The notes beneath the pieces were generated by a model, which was given only the letters and a program-made list of their open reading frames with translations, was not told where the DNA came from and did not search any database. Source: Chloroflexota bacterium (GTDB lineage: Bacteria; Chloroflexota; UBA11872; VXOZ01). Taken from it: a stretch of 64,000 bases of DNA. The position numbers and the translations under genes are program-made. The stretch's first letter is position 1; the number at the start of each line of letters is the position of its first letter. Of the stretch, positions 9,211 through 19,116 are shown in pieces. The stretch covers positions 1 to 64,000 of the forward strand of contig CATQHC010000003.1 of assembly GCA_958295775.1 (NCBI GenBank), in the 5' to 3' direction.

Positions 9211-9273
9211 ATGGTGTGCTGAGGGCGCTTGAGAAATAAGGGGGATTCGCCGCTAGAATTCTCTGACTAGAAC

Positions 9274-9927
9274 TCACTCAATACCGGCGAGCTTGCGTAT
9301 CCCGTCGCAAAATACCTGGAAGCTCTTAGATTGATTCTGATCAACATCCATATGCGGCGCAATGTTGCGAGCCCACTCGCACTTGGCCACTCCCGCAACC
9401 GGGTAGCCTTCTCGCTTCAATCGCGCTGAACCACCCGGATGGATCGCGTCGGCAAGGAGCTCCCAAGTGTCGCAGATACTGTCTTGCACGTAACGGTTCA
9501 GAATGGACTTGCTTGCTTTGGGATAGGCCGTCTCTATTGCGCTACGGTCTCCCAGCAACCACGCTTCACTCTCTTCGACAGCGATTCTGAAGAGTGTCGT
9601 TGGGCGCGGATCGCACGCTTCTAGGACTTCGAGCAATTCTCGCTTGAAAGTCATGCAGTCGCGCCTGTCCAGGTCCACAACCACGATGACTGCATTGCCC
9701 TCCTGCAAACTCTTCCCGTAACCCCGCAATAAACTTGGAAGTTGGTTCAGCAAGAGTCTCTTTTGTTTGTCTACTACGGCGTGCAAATTCCTTGGCAAGC
9801 GACCTATACCCTTATAGGCATGCAGTCTCCAAGAATGAATCGAACGGTCACTACCTAGAGTCTTCTCAAGAATTTGCTCGACCGCAATGCTGCCGGAGCG
9901 GTCCTCGATCAGCACCTCAAAGTGCAT
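9274..9927 (-). CDS. DUF4276 (TOPRIM-like) protein, partner of the AAA ATPase
   Basis: The protein is 217 residues. It shows the DUF4276 pattern: an N-terminal VLIEDRSGSIAVEQIL acidic strand-helix, HAYKGIGRLP, the acidic strand VVVDLDRRDC, and VEESEAWLLGDRSAI. The Glu and Asp-x-Asp positions resemble a TOPRIM active site. Its start overlaps the end of the AAA ATPase by 11 nt, so the two are co-translated. ATPase plus TOPRIM pairs (OLD, Gabija, PARIS) are known anti-phage systems, and this looks like another version of that theme. Nuclease activity and defence role are inferences from family and gene order. Confidence 0.75.
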   Translation of the reverse strand: MHFEVLIEDRSGSIAVEQILEKTLGSDRSIHSWRLHAYKGIGRLPRNLHAVVDKQKRLLLNQLPSLLRGYGKSLQEGNAVIVVVDLDRRDCMTFKRELLEVLEACDPRPTTLFRIAVEESEAWLLGDRSAIETAYPKASKSILNRYVQDSICDTWELLADAIHPGGSARLKREGYPVAGVAKCEWARNIAPHMDVDQNQSKSFQVFCDGIRKLAGIE

Positions 9928-11206
9928 TGGCCTCTGTCCGCTCTAAGTAGTCACTGTACCAGAGACTGCCCAGCGGCAGACCTTCTTCCACCATGGCCTG
10001 GACGATGGGGTCATCGCTGGCACGGCGAATGGTTGCGAAACCGTCCGAACCTTTCTCCAATATCCAGGTCTCATCTGGCCTTAGCGCGTCGACGAGGTAG
10101 GGCTGATGAGTCGTAACAAAAATCTGCGACGTATTCCTTTCCCCGGTAGCATGGCGGCGAAACTCCGCGGCCAAGACTTCCAGTAGCTTGTGGTAGAGGC
10201 CGTTCTCCGGCTCCTCGATGCAGATGAACGGCGGAGGGTCCGGGTCTTCCAACATGAGCAGGTAGGCAAAGAGCTTTAGCGTTCCGTCAGACATCTGCTG
10301 CGCGTAGAAGGGATCCGTGAAGCCCCGATCGTTGAAGCGAAGCAGCAGGCGCCCGTCAGGGCTCAGTTCCGTATCAATGCGCTCGATGCCGGGAACCCGT
10401 TCGGCAATCCGCTCCAAGATTCGCTCGAATCTGTCAGGATGTTCCCGCTCCATGAATTGCACGACGTTGCCAAGATTGTCCCCATGCGCGTTCAAGCGCC
10501 GTTGCGGGCCGGCCAAGGGCAAACTGCGAGCGGCATCCGGCGTGAAGTAGCTAAGGTACCAGCCTTCCAGAAACTGGCGAAACGCCGCAATTCTAGGATG
10601 CTGTTTCAGAGCGCCGAGCGTTGCAATACCGAGCTTGCGTTTGTCCTCTAGTGTAATGAGTTCCGCTTCCTTGCTCTCGTCACCTGCCCACTGCTGTTTG
10701 GCCAATTCATAGTCGAACCCATCCTCGTCTACTTGCCGCCCCTGCGATGCTCCTTTCCATACGACGCCCGTACCAAGAACCATCATCAGAAACAAGAGCA
10801 CTTTGCCACCCTTACGTTCCTTGTGGCGCTGAAATAGGAGTTCGCCCGCAACGCAAGGGCGGCCGGAATCGTCTTGGTGGACAAATAATACATAGGTAAT
10901 GAGCGAAGCGTGCGGCTCTTGCCGGTAACAGACCTCGAACTTAATAGGTTCGTGACTCCCCCGCGAGTGGATTCGCTCAAATCCACCCCGTCCCCGCGCA
11001 TCGCATGCTTCTTCCACTCCTAGTTTCAAGCAATCTGCCAGAAAGCCAAAAGCATCGAAGAGGGAACTTTTGCCCACCCCGTTTTTGCCGATCACCGCAG
11101 TCATGGGCGCCAAGGGTTGGGCAGCCTGCGTATTCGACAGCTTGCCGAGCGTGATGTCCTTTAACACCCGGTAATTCTTAATTCTGATACCTTCAATTCT
11201 CGCCAT
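9917..11206 (-). CDS. AAA15/AAA_21-type ATPase of a two-gene defence-like system
   Basis: The protein is 429 residues and SMC/ABC-like. It opens with IRIKNYRVLKDITLG; Walker A GKNGVGKSS is at residues 40-48. A central insertion (about 95-240) carries a basic stretch RHKERKGGK. The signature-like SDGTLKLFAYLL, Walker B FICIEEPENGLY and a switch histidine in VTTHQPYLVDAL lie in the last 140 residues. The set matches the AAA_21 family used in OLD/PARIS-like systems. It is the first gene of a two-gene operon with the DUF4276 gene (11-nt overlap) and lies beside VapBC. Likely role: sensor/ATPase controlling the TOPRIM partner. Confidence 0.8.
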   Translation of the reverse strand: MARIEGIRIKNYRVLKDITLGKLSNTQAAQPLAPMTAVIGKNGVGKSSLFDAFGFLADCLKLGVEEACDARGRGGFERIHSRGSHEPIKFEVCYRQEPHASLITYVLFVHQDDSGRPCVAGELLFQRHKERKGGKVLLFLMMVLGTGVVWKGASQGRQVDEDGFDYELAKQQWAGDESKEAELITLEDKRKLGIATLGALKQHPRIAAFRQFLEGWYLSYFTPDAARSLPLAGPQRRLNAHGDNLGNVVQFMEREHPDRFERILERIAERVPGIERIDTELSPDGRLLLRFNDRGFTDPFYAQQMSDGTLKLFAYLLMLEDPDPPPFICIEEPENGLYHKLLEVLAAEFRRHATGERNTSQIFVTTHQPYLVDALRPDETWILEKGSDGFATIRRASDDPIVQAMVEEGLPLGSLWYSDYLERTEANAL

Positions 11207-11339
11207 GGCTGCGCTTTCTTCACCTAAAGCGACTCTGCAATAGCAGAGCGCTGTGTCTGACTCTTCTCTGCAATCGCCTCGTCAAAGATTGCTATTTTGC
11301 AGGAGTCGAGCCGTCGTGAATCGACGAAAGGAACTCCTT

Positions 11340-11741
11340 TTATTCGAGTTCATAGAGAACAAGGTCCGGTAGGTTTTGATAATCTACGACGTTGCGAGTG
11401 ACGAGTACATGGTCGTGGGCTATGGCAGTAGCAGCGATCATGATGTCTAGCGCTCTTCGGCGCGATCGCTTTCCCTGCTTTCGCAGTGTCTCCCGAAGGT
11501 GAGCGGATCTTTCCGCTACAGACCGCGTGAATGGCAGGATAGGTAGCGCAGCAACAATAGATGCAAATTGATGCTGTGCCAGCATTGGGTCGCGGCTTCG
11601 CAAGACTCCCTGATATACTTCCATGTACGTGAATATGCTAATTGAAATTCCGTCTTGCGCAAGCTGCTCAATGAGTTGCACCGCTTCCCGTCGCCCATCG
11701 AGATAGTCAATCAACCAGTCAGAATCAATGAGGTATGGCAT
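11340..11741 (-). CDS. vapC: VapC-type PIN-domain ribonuclease toxin
   Basis: The protein is 133 residues, typical for VapC. PIN acidic residues are visible: Asp in YLIDSDWLIDYL near the start, Glu in SIFTYMEVYQG, Asp in ALDIMIAATAIAHD, and the C-terminal TRNVVDY. These coordinate Mg/Mn for RNA cleavage. It starts 3 nt after the stop of the antitoxin-like gene, a normal antitoxin-toxin order. RNA target unknown. Confidence 0.85.
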   Translation of the reverse strand: MPYLIDSDWLIDYLDGRREAVQLIEQLAQDGISISIFTYMEVYQGVLRSRDPMLAQHQFASIVAALPILPFTRSVAERSAHLRETLRKQGKRSRRRALDIMIAATAIAHDHVLVTRNVVDYQNLPDLVLYELE

Positions 11742-11744
11742 GGA

Positions 11745-12026
11745 CTAGCGATCATGTCGTCCGATGCTGTCCTGCTCACGCGCCGCGCGTAAGTCGCTGA
11801 GCAGGCTCTCTCGATCGACACCCGCCAGAATGCCTGTGCCCTGGCGCAATGCCTGCCTGACCTGCTCCGGGTCGTAGTCGGCCCAAATGTCATGAGCGTC
11901 TTCCCGTGCAAGCACGTAGCGCTCTCCGTTCTTCTCAAGGACTACGGGCGCCTCACCGATCTCTTCCAAGAAACGCCCAAGCTCGCTTTCCGGCGCCACG
12001 TTGATAACCTTAGTTTCCGTTGCCAT
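11745..12026 (-). CDS. Antitoxin of the VapBC pair (Phd/YefM-like)
   Basis: The protein is 93 residues. It opens with VINVAPESELGRFLEEIGEAPVVLEKNGERYVL, the Phd/YefM-like beta-alpha-beta DNA-binding start, followed by an acidic, flexible C-terminal half (WADYDPEQVRQALRQG) that would wrap the toxin. It is directly upstream of the PIN gene and would repress its own promoter. The 12027-12261 gap upstream shows no clear promoter hexamers to me. Confidence 0.75.
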   Translation of the reverse strand: MATETKVINVAPESELGRFLEEIGEAPVVLEKNGERYVLAREDAHDIWADYDPEQVRQALRQGTGILAGVDRESLLSDLRAAREQDSIGRHDR

Positions 12027-12261
12027 TGGGTCTTCCTCGAGCAGCCACCATTGGTCTACGCTGGACTCTTCGCTCCATCAATCATTATGGCATATTCACA
12101 CTGCACAAAAGCCGGTACCGCAAGTTTAGCAACAGATTGAGGTTGCCCCGTACCAAGTCAAGACGTCAGCGCAACCGATTCATGTTGGCGTAGTCTGTCA
12201 CACACATGTGATGCGAGGCTTGTCGTAGCACATCCAATTGCCGCGACTTCGACAGAATTGG

Positions 12262-15200
12262 CTACGACGCGTGGGCTTTTTCCAGGACGCCGTCACGTTC
12301 CAGGACTGAGCGGAGGTAGACGCCGGTGTAGGAGTGGGGCATATGGGCCAGGGCTTCCGGGGTGCCTTCGGCCACCAATTCACCGCCGGCGTCGCCACCC
12401 TCGGGGCCGAGGTCGATCACCCAGTCCACGCACTTGATCACTTCCAGGTTGTGCTCGATCACGATCACCGTATTGCCGGTGCTCACCAGGCGTTGCAGCA
12501 CCTCCAGCAGACGCTCCACGTCGGCGAAGTGCAGGCCGGTGGTCGGCTCGTCCAAAATGTAGAGCGTGCGGCCGGTGGCGCGTTTGGAGAGCTCGGCGGC
12601 CAGCTTGATGCGTTGCGCTTCGCCGCCGGAGAGCGTGGTGGCGGGCTGTCCCACGCGCATGTAGCCCAAACCCACATCCACGAGGGTTCTCAGCTTGTTG
12701 TGAATGCTGGGGATACTCTCAAAGAAGGTGTTCGCCTCTTCAATGGTGAGGTCAAGCACGTCGGCGATGGTCTTGCCCTTATAGGTGATTTCCAGCGCCT
12801 CGCGGTTGTAGCGCTGGCCGGCGCAGACCTCGCAGGGCACGTAGACGTCCGGCAAGAACTGCATCTCGATCTTGATGATGCCGTCGCCGCGGCAGGCCTC
12901 GCAGCGGCCGCCCTTTACATTAAAGGAGAAGCGCCCCGGCTTGTAGCCGCGAATGCGCGCCTCCGGCGTCTTGGCAAAGATCTCGCGGATGGGCGTGAAC
13001 GCGCCGGTATACGTCGCCGGATTTGAGCGCGGCGTGCGGCCGATGGGCTGCTGGTTTATGTCGATGACCTTGTCGATGTTCTCCAGACCCAGCACCGCGT
13101 CGTGGGGGCCGGGACGCTCGCGGCTGTGGTAAATCTCCTGGGCCAGACGGCGGTAGAGCACGTCTATGACCAACGAGCTCTTGCCGGAACCGGAGACGCC
13201 GGTCACACCGATAAACCGTCCCAGCGGAAAAGTTACGTCAATACTCTTAAGGTTATTGGCGCGGGCGCCTTTGACCGTGACCCGCGCATTGCCCGTTCGC
13301 CCGGAGCCTGTCGCAGGAGCCTGCCTCGAGCTTCTTGCAAGAGCGCTGCCGGAGTTTCTCGAAGGAGTCTGTCCTGAGCCTGCCGCAGCCGGTCGCCCCC
13401 GTATCGTGTCGATACGCTGTGTCGGGTCCGGGGCAGGCTCTGAGCCTTCCGCAAACGTTCGTTCCCGTATCTCGTACGGGGCAGACTCTGCGCTAGTCGC
13501 AGGACCTCGGCGTTCCTGTGGTACGGGGATCACCCGCCGCCCGGTCAGAAAAGCCGCCGTAAGGGAATCGTCCACTGCCATCACGTCTTCCAACGGCCCG
13601 GCCGCCACAATGCGGCCGCCGTGCTCACCTGCGCCCGGGCCGATGTCTATGACGTGATCGGCTGAGCGAATTGTTTCCTCGTCGTGTTCCACTACCAGCA
13701 CCGTGTTCCCCAGGTCGCGCAGGCCGCTCAGTGTCTCGATGAGGCGGCGGTTGTCCCGCTGATGCAGGCCGATGGACGGCTCGTCCAGAATGTAGAGCAC
13801 ACCCACCAGGCCGGAGCCAATCTGGGTTGCCAAGCGGATGCGCTGGGCCTCGCCGCCTGAGAGCGTGGCGGTGGCGCGGTCGAGGGTCAGGTAATCAAGC
13901 CCCACGTTCTCTAGGAAGTGCAGCCGCGCCCGAATCTCCTTGAGAATCTGACGACCGATCAGGCGTTCGCGCTCGGTGAGCGGCAGGGCCTCAAACCACG
14001 CGCGGGCGTCTTTAACGGCGAACGCCGTGACCTTTGCGATGGTGTGGGCGTCTATGGTTACGGAAAGGCTCTCCGGCTTCAGGCGCGCGCCCTGGCAGGC
14101 GGGACAGGGCTGCACGGTCATAAAGCGCTCGATTTCCTGGCGCATGTAATCTGAGTCCGTCTCTTTGTAGCGGCGCTGCAGGTTGGGGATCACACCCTCA
14201 AAGTCCACGGTGAATGTGCGCGTCTCGTCGCGCGCGGCCTTCACCGTAACAGGAACGCGCTCTTCGGTGCCGTTGAGCAGGATGTCGACGTGTTCCGCCG
14301 CGAGCTCCGCCACTGGGGCGCGCAGGGAGAAGCCGTAGTGCGCTGCCACCGCTTTCACCACCTGGTAGAGATAAGAGTCCTTGGTGGTGAGCCGCGACCA
14401 CGGCAGAATGGCCCCTTCCAAGGGCGAGAGCCGCTTGTTGGGTACGATGAGGTCGGGATCGAACACCATGGTCGTGCCGATGCCGGTGCACTCCGGGCAC
14501 GCGCCGTGGGGGCTATTGAAGGAAAACGTACGCGGCTCCACCTCGCCAAGTGAGATGCCGCAGTGCACGCAGGCGAATTGCTCGGAGAAGAGGAGTTCAA
14601 CCGGTTTCCGGCTGTCGTCAGACTCTTGTCCGTCATTCCCGCGCACGCGGGAATCCATCTTTTCTCCATTCTCTACGGATGGACTCCCGCTTTCGCGGGA
14701 GTGACGGATAGGGTTTGTCTTTCCGCTCTCTGCAAATTGACCATCGGGGACTGGATTCCGGCTTTCGCCGGAATGACGGCCTGCCCCATCCACAATGACA
14801 ATCCGCACCACGCTGGAGCCCAGGCGCAGCGCTGTTTCCAACGAGTCTGCCACCCGCGTCTTATCGGTCTCACCGCCGCGATTCACCAGCCGGTCCACCA
14901 CAATCTCAATGGTGTGCTGCTTGTAGCGGTCAAGGGTGGGAGTCTCGTCCAGGTCGTAGACCGTGCCGTCGACGCGCACGCGCACGTAGCCCGCCTTGCG
15001 CGCGTCCTCGAACACCTGCCGGTACTCGCCTTTGCGGTCCTGCACGATAGGGGCCAGGATCATATAGCGGGCGCCGTCGGGCAGGTCGAGCAGCGTGTCC
15101 ACCATTTGCTGCACGGTTTGCTGGGAAATCTCGCGCCCGCATTCCGGGCAATGGGGCACGCCGATGCGCGCAAAGAGCAGGCGCAGGTAGTCGTATACCT

Positions 15201-15513
15201 CCGTTACCGTGCCGACCGTGGAGCGCGGGTTGCGGCTGGCGCCCTTCTGGTCGATGGAAATGGCGGGCGAAAGGCCGTCGATGTGGTCGACGTCCGGCTT
15301 CTCCAGCATGCCGAGAAACTGGCGCGCGTAGGCCGAGAGCGACTCCACGTAGCGCCGCTGCCCCTCGGCAAAAATGGTGTCGAACGCCAGGCTCGACTTG
15401 CCGGAACCGGAGAGACCGGTGATGACCACCAGCTTCTCGCGGGGGATGTCGAGGTCAATGTTCTTGAGGTTGTGTTCGCGCGCGCCGCGGATGCGAATGT
15501 ACTCTTCAGCCAT
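12262..15513 (-). CDS. uvrA: Excinuclease ABC subunit A with two in-frame repeat insertions
   Basis: UvrA is the damage-sensing ATPase of nucleotide excision repair. Walker [10 protein letters not shown] is at 33-41, a zinc module CVHCG/CPECTG follows, then [12 protein letters not shown] with [11 protein letters not shown], the second Walker [10 protein letters not shown], the second zinc module [15 protein letters not shown], and [12 protein letters not shown] with [11 protein letters not shown]. The length is 1083 residues, about 130 more than usual. The excess sits in two loops: about residues 241-303, and about 670-741 in the linker between the two ATPase halves. Both inserts translate palindromic repeats that are otherwise intergenic here, and both keep the frame. 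All catalytic motifs are intact, so I expect an active protein. Confidence 0.96.
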   Translation of the reverse strand: MAEEYIRIRGAREHNLKNIDLDIPREKLVVITGLSGSGKSSLAFDTIFAEGQRRYVESLSAYARQFLGMLEKPDVDHIDGLSPAISIDQKGASRNPRSTVGTVTEVYDYLRLLFARIGVPHCPECGREISQQTVQQMVDTLLDLPDGARYMILAPIVQDRKGEYRQVFEDARKAGYVRVRVDGTVYDLDETPTLDRYKQHTIEIVVDRLVNRGGETDKTRVADSLETALRLGSSVVRIVIVDGAGRHSGESRNPVPDGQFAESGKTNPIRHSRESGSPSVENGEKMDSRVRGNDGQESDDSRKPVELLFSEQFACVHCGISLGEVEPRTFSFNSPHGACPECTGIGTTMVFDPDLIVPNKRLSPLEGAILPWSRLTTKDSYLYQVVKAVAAHYGFSLRAPVAELAAEHVDILLNGTEERVPVTVKAARDETRTFTVDFEGVIPNLQRRYKETDSDYMRQEIERFMTVQPCPACQGARLKPESLSVTIDAHTIAKVTAFAVKDARAWFEALPLTERERLIGRQILKEIRARLHFLENVGLDYLTLDRATATLSGGEAQRIRLATQIGSGLVGVLYILDEPSIGLHQRDNRRLIETLSGLRDLGNTVLVVEHDEETIRSADHVIDIGPGAGEHGGRIVAAGPLEDVMAVDDSLTAAFLTGRRVIPVPQERRGPATSAESAPYEIRERTFAEGSEPAPDPTQRIDTIRGRPAAAGSGQTPSRNSGSALARSSRQAPATGSGRTGNARVTVKGARANNLKSIDVTFPLGRFIGVTGVSGSGKSSLVIDVLYRRLAQEIYHSRERPGPHDAVLGLENIDKVIDINQQPIGRTPRSNPATYTGAFTPIREIFAKTPEARIRGYKPGRFSFNVKGGRCEACRGDGIIKIEMQFLPDVYVPCEVCAGQRYNREALEITYKGKTIADVLDLTIEEANTFFESIPSIHNKLRTLVDVGLGYMRVGQPATTLSGGEAQRIKLAAELSKRATGRTLYILDEPTTGLHFADVERLLEVLQRLVSTGNTVIVIEHNLEVIKCVDWVIDLGPEGGDAGGELVAEGTPEALAHMPHSYTGVYLRSVLERDGVLEKAHAS
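13290..13505. repeat. Family-B repeat inserted in frame in uvrA linker
   Basis: About 215 nt encoding a low-complexity peptide rich in Arg, Ser, Ala and Pro, including RIDTIRGRP. The DNA holds CCGTATCGTGTCGATACGCT and GGGGCAGGCTCTGAG, the same blocks as the intergenic copies at 27363-27430 and, inverted, 38550-38600. It lies between PVPQERR and [13 protein letters not shown], where other UvrA proteins have only a short linker. Edges are judged by eye. Confidence 0.75.
14606..14790. repeat. Three family-4 palindromes inserted in frame in uvrA
   Basis: Three copies of the GTCATTCCCGC-n4-GCGGGAATCC type element (14631-14660, 14678-14708 in opposite orientation, 14751-14779). They translate as [19 protein letters not shown] and [10 protein letters not shown] within UvrA. 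The segment separates RIVIVDG from [14 protein letters not shown], which are nearly adjacent in other UvrA proteins. Intergenic copies occur at 33475, 34950, 35090 and 45590. Confidence 0.8.
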
Positions 15514-15589
15514 GGGAGATTTAGAATCGCCTCTTTGGGTGCTGCCTGTGGCACGCAGCTACACGATGTTGACCCTACGTGTCACTCCG

Positions 15590-15735
15590 AGCGCAGCGTC
15601 GAATAGAGTTCGTTGACTTCGTCAAAGTCGCTGACTTCGTCAAAGTCGCGGAAACTGGAATCGACTTCTTGAATTTCCTTTGAGGGTAAAGACTCCAGAT
15701 TCCTCACTGCGCTCCGTTCGGAATGACATGTGGGC
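15590..15735. repeat. Dispersed repeat with a short tandem duplication in the uvrA upstream gap
   Basis: TGACTTCGTCAAAGTCG occurs twice in direct tandem (about 15614-15648), and the ends of the segment (CACTCCGAGCGCAGCG and, inverted, TGCGCTCCGTTCGGAATGAC) form an imperfect inverted repeat around it. The rest of 15514-15949 holds only the promoter listed next. Confidence 0.6.
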
Positions 15736-15809
15736 AGGGCATTGCTGTGCATAGCAGTTTCGCGACTCAGTCTCCATGGTACCACGATGCCTCTCATTGA
15801 AGCAGACAA

Positions 15810-15838
15810 TTGACAGTCAATACTTCATTGCATATACT
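15810..15838 (+). promoter_or_regulatory. Strong sigma-70-type promoter of the solute-binding protein gene
   Basis: TTGACA (15810-15815), 17-nt spacer, TATACT (15833-15838): consensus -35 and five of six bases at -10. The start codon at 15950 would give a leader of about 105 nt with TGAGGAG at its end. No riboswitch fold is obvious to me in the leader. Confidence 0.7.
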
Positions 15839-15949
15839 AAGCGCAAGCGATGGCGGAGGCGGGCACGCCAGTCGTGTGTGTCAATAGACCTGCCGCATGT
15901 GTAGGTGTTTTCAGTCCAGACCCACCCACAACTATGAGGAGTAATGGTC

Positions 15950-17326
15950 ATGGCAGAGACACGACTTTCACGCCGGACGGTACTGGCAGCGGTACCGGCA
16001 TTTGGCGGTGCAGCTTTCCTAGCTGCTTGCGGTGCGGCGCAGGTTGCCGCGCCAATGGAGGAGAAGGCGGAGCCCGAGGAGAAAGCCGAAGCTGCGCCGG
16101 AACCGGCAGAGGACGTACAACTCACCTACCTGTCGCGCGATTCGGATAGCGCCACCCTCAAGGTGCGCGCGCTCTTCGACAAGTTCGAGGCGGCCAACCC
16201 CAACATCACCATTACCATCCAGAATATGTCCAGCGGTGATGAAGCGAAGACGAAGCTGCTCGTCCAGGCAGCGTCAGGCGTACCCATTGACTTCCTGCGC
16301 ACGAGCTGGGGCTCGTTCGCCGACCTCATCGAAGGCGAAATCCTGTCGCCTTTGGACGATTTCTTCAAGGCCGACGGCCTGGTGCCGTCAGAGCACTTCT
16401 TGCCAAACAGCCTGACGCACTGGACTGTTGGGGGAGTCCTGTACGGGTGGCCCGGCTCCGGTAACTGCGATGCCGTGCTGCTCAATAAGACGATGCTGGA
16501 TACTGCCGGCCTGGAGCCGCCGCCCATCAATCCCACCGATGCTTCCTGGAATATGGATAAATTCCTCGAATACGCCAAGGCGATGACGCAAGGCAACGAG
16601 CAGTTTGGGCACAATGGCGGCGTCTCCGCTTCCGACGGCACGCGCGGCCACCAGCGCGGCGCGTACTTCGGCCAGATTTCCTGGGACGCTGAACGGCAGG
16701 TCGCCACGATGGACCACCCGAAGTTCATCGAGGGGCTGGCCTACTGGGTAGACCTGAAACTCAAGCACCGCGTGGTGCCGAGCGCGGAGGACGCCGAAGG
16801 TCTGGGCGCGGCCAATACCGGCCGGCGCGCCATGTGGGAAACCGGCAAAGTGGGCATGAACATCACGAACGGCTACCGGCAAGTGGAGTTCGAGGCAATT
16901 GGTGCGACGCTGCCGTTCAGCGCGGAGGTGAACATCTCCGGCCGCTCCTGGTTCCCGGCAATCCTCGTCGGCTTTAGTCTGAATCCCGACGAGACGTGGC
17001 AGGTGAACCGCTGGATGATGGAGCCGGAACCCAATACGGAGTTCACGCTGGCCATGGGGCACACGATTTCGGCGGTGCAGACGGCGGTGAATATGCCGGC
17101 CGAACAGCTCAAGGAGACTGTCGGGTTCGATGCCGTCGCCCACGCGGAGCAAGCTAAATTTAGCCCGCCGGCAAGCTACGGCATGAACGCCTACCCAACC
17201 TGGGGCGAGGTCGGCACCGCTCTTCGTCCGCACTTTGACGCGTACGATGCCGGCGAGCTGACGCCCGAGGAGTACGGCCGCGTGGCCACCGACATCATCA
17301 ACGAGCTTCTGGTTCCGAAGGAATAG
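15950..17326 (+). CDS. ABC sugar-type extracellular solute-binding lipoprotein (Tat-exported)
   Basis: The protein is 458 residues. The second ATG is chosen because AGGAG (15937-15941) is 8 nt before it and only 2 nt before the first. The N-terminus has a twin-arginine motif RLSRRTVLAA, then a lipobox LAACG, then an EEKAEPEEKAEAAPEPAE linker. The mature part is an SBP_bac_1-like periplasmic-binding fold (FDKFEAANPNITITIQN, LYGWPGSGNCDAVLLNKTML, a late GMNAYPTWGEV). It would bind a carbohydrate or similar solute outside the cell for an ABC importer, but no permease gene is nearby. Neighbouring genes (M55 peptidase, PHP protein, aminotransferase) may be linked; that is inference. Confidence 0.88.
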   Translation: MAETRLSRRTVLAAVPAFGGAAFLAACGAAQVAAPMEEKAEPEEKAEAAPEPAEDVQLTYLSRDSDSATLKVRALFDKFEAANPNITITIQNMSSGDEAKTKLLVQAASGVPIDFLRTSWGSFADLIEGEILSPLDDFFKADGLVPSEHFLPNSLTHWTVGGVLYGWPGSGNCDAVLLNKTMLDTAGLEPPPINPTDASWNMDKFLEYAKAMTQGNEQFGHNGGVSASDGTRGHQRGAYFGQISWDAERQVATMDHPKFIEGLAYWVDLKLKHRVVPSAEDAEGLGAANTGRRAMWETGKVGMNITNGYRQVEFEAIGATLPFSAEVNISGRSWFPAILVGFSLNPDETWQVNRWMMEPEPNTEFTLAMGHTISAVQTAVNMPAEQLKETVGFDAVAHAEQAKFSPPASYGMNAYPTWGEVGTALRPHFDAYDAGELTPEEYGRVATDIINELLVPKE

Positions 17327-17392
17327 GCTGAGGCAGCGACGACCATTTTCCTGATGTGAGAGTGGCGAGCGTTTAGCATGTTGCTCGCCGTA

Positions 17393-17585
17393 GAGGCACG
17401 ATATATCGTGCCCCTGCGATGGGTTTGGCAGTGTAGTGTGAACCGTAGCGCGGGGGCTTGTCCCCCGCCAATTGGCTTTGAACTGGGGTTGGCAGCCACC
17501 GTTCGCCCCGACCTAGTCGAAGGGTCGAAACATGAACGGTTTGGCGCACGCTTCGCTTCAGGCTTGCAGCCCCTTTGTCCGGCCG
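17393..17585. repeat. Cluster of dispersed palindromes in a 440-nt gap
   Basis: The gap 17327-17765 has no gene. It contains family 1 (GGCACGATATATCGTGCC, 17395-17412), family 3 (GCGGGGGCTTGTCCCCCGC, 17450-17468) and a partial family B copy (GTTCGCCCCGACCTAGTCGAAGGG region, about 17500-17530). Confidence 0.7.
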
Positions 17586-17765
17586 GTCGTCCCAAAAGCG
17601 TCGCAGTCAAGCTATGCGTAGTGCCGCGAATTGCGCTCGTACTTGGTTGAGGCATACAGAGCGTGTGGGTGGATTTTCGTTCCGGCGCAGGGCGCTGTAA
17701 GCCATCCGGAAGCGTCCGTTCCAGGCGAGTACGGAGCCGATGGAAAGCTCAAAAACAGATGAAGT

Positions 17766-18863
17766 ATGAGGTGGCCCAAGAGGAGGTATGTCACGCCGGA
17801 TTCAATCAGCAATCCAGAATTCCTTAACCCCGGCTGGCTCACCAGCCGGTTGTCCGAGCAGGGGCACCTTCCCTCAGGCGAGGTGCTCCGCATTACGCCC
17901 GGGCAGTCATTTGAATCGACCGCCGCATTCCTCACGCCGCTCACGGTCACCTACTCGCATGATGCTCCTGCCTCTGCTCCTCATCAACTCATAGTGAAGA
18001 TCTATCGTGAGGATTGGTACGGCGGTGGGCGAGCTGAAGCGGTGTTCTATCAGGATTTCGTCGCCGCCATGCCCGCTGCACCCGTAGTAACCTGCTACGA
18101 AGTCACTATCGTTCCCGAGCATTACTACTGCCGCTTTGTGTTTCAAGACATCTCAAAGACCCATGCTCCGCCAGCCGGCACTCCCAGTCAGGCTCAGCTT
18201 GAAGAGATCGTAGATGGACTGCTGCAATTTCACACGAAATGGTGGGAACATCCCCGCATCAGCCGTAGCGACTTTTTCGGAAAGGCCGGCGGTCCGCTGC
18301 GCATGACCCATGCTACCAAGGAGTCGACGTTTCTCAACTACTGTCAACACATCGCAAGGGGCTTTAGAGCCTTCGCCGATGATCTTGGGGATGAGCTCCC
18401 CGGCGAATGGCGGCAACTGTGTGAGCGAGCAATCGCGGTCTGGCCCAGCTTGTTCCTCAACCGGGTCTCGTCAGGCAAGGCCCTCACGTTTATCCACGGC
18501 GACTTCGGCCTATGGAACATCTACCTGCCGCACAATCCCAAGACACATCGGCTCTGCTTTCTTGACTGGGAAACGTATAAGCGCAGCATCGGCGTCTACG
18601 ACCTCGCGTATATGCTCATTACGGCTGACAATTCAGGTGATCTCGACATGAGAAACCGAATGGAAGCCCAGTTGCTGCGCCGGTACCACGATGGCCTGCT
18701 CGCACAGGGCATCGCGGACTACGACTGGGACGACTGCGGCTACGATTACCGGCTCTCCGTCATCGCCAATCTGTTCCCCCCGGTGGGGTGGCAGCGGCTC
18801 AGCAGTCTGCAGGCAGTTATCACCGCCTTCCACGAATGGGGCTGTGCTGATTTGCTCGACTGA
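17766..18863 (+). CDS. Aminoglycoside phosphotransferase / EcKinase-fold protein
   Basis: The protein is 365 residues with a protein-kinase-like fold. LIVKIYRED gives the ATP-binding Lys, FIHGDFGLWNIYL is the catalytic loop with HGD, and CFLDWETYKRSIGVYDLAYML supplies the metal-binding Asp. Family members phosphorylate small hydroxylated molecules (aminoglycosides, choline, sugars, steroids); the substrate here is unknown. The best ribosome-binding site, AGGAGG at 17781-17786, precedes an ATG at 17788 in another frame, so the exact N-terminus is uncertain. Confidence 0.75.
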   Translation: MRWPKRRYVTPDSISNPEFLNPGWLTSRLSEQGHLPSGEVLRITPGQSFESTAAFLTPLTVTYSHDAPASAPHQLIVKIYREDWYGGGRAEAVFYQDFVAAMPAAPVVTCYEVTIVPEHYYCRFVFQDISKTHAPPAGTPSQAQLEEIVDGLLQFHTKWWEHPRISRSDFFGKAGGPLRMTHATKESTFLNYCQHIARGFRAFADDLGDELPGEWRQLCERAIAVWPSLFLNRVSSGKALTFIHGDFGLWNIYLPHNPKTHRLCFLDWETYKRSIGVYDLAYMLITADNSGDLDMRNRMEAQLLRRYHDGLLAQGIADYDWDDCGYDYRLSVIANLFPPVGWQRLSSLQAVITAFHEWGCADLLD

Positions 18864-19116
18864 ATTGATGGGCAGCTTGGTCTGCCGCGAGCACACAGCC
18901 GTTCTATATGGTCAGGAGGACTCGTTGGTCAAAGGCATGTACGGGATTGTTCTTCACGCCGGAAGCGGTGGCTTCCCCCCGCGTGCGCGAGACTGACGGA
19001 AAGGAAAACTGCCAGTCTTGGTTCGAATGGTGGTTCGCACACTGGACTTGGCGACGAAGGATCGAGGCAACGTTGTTAATTGCTAGTGAGTTTATACACA
19101 CATAGGTAGGAGAACG

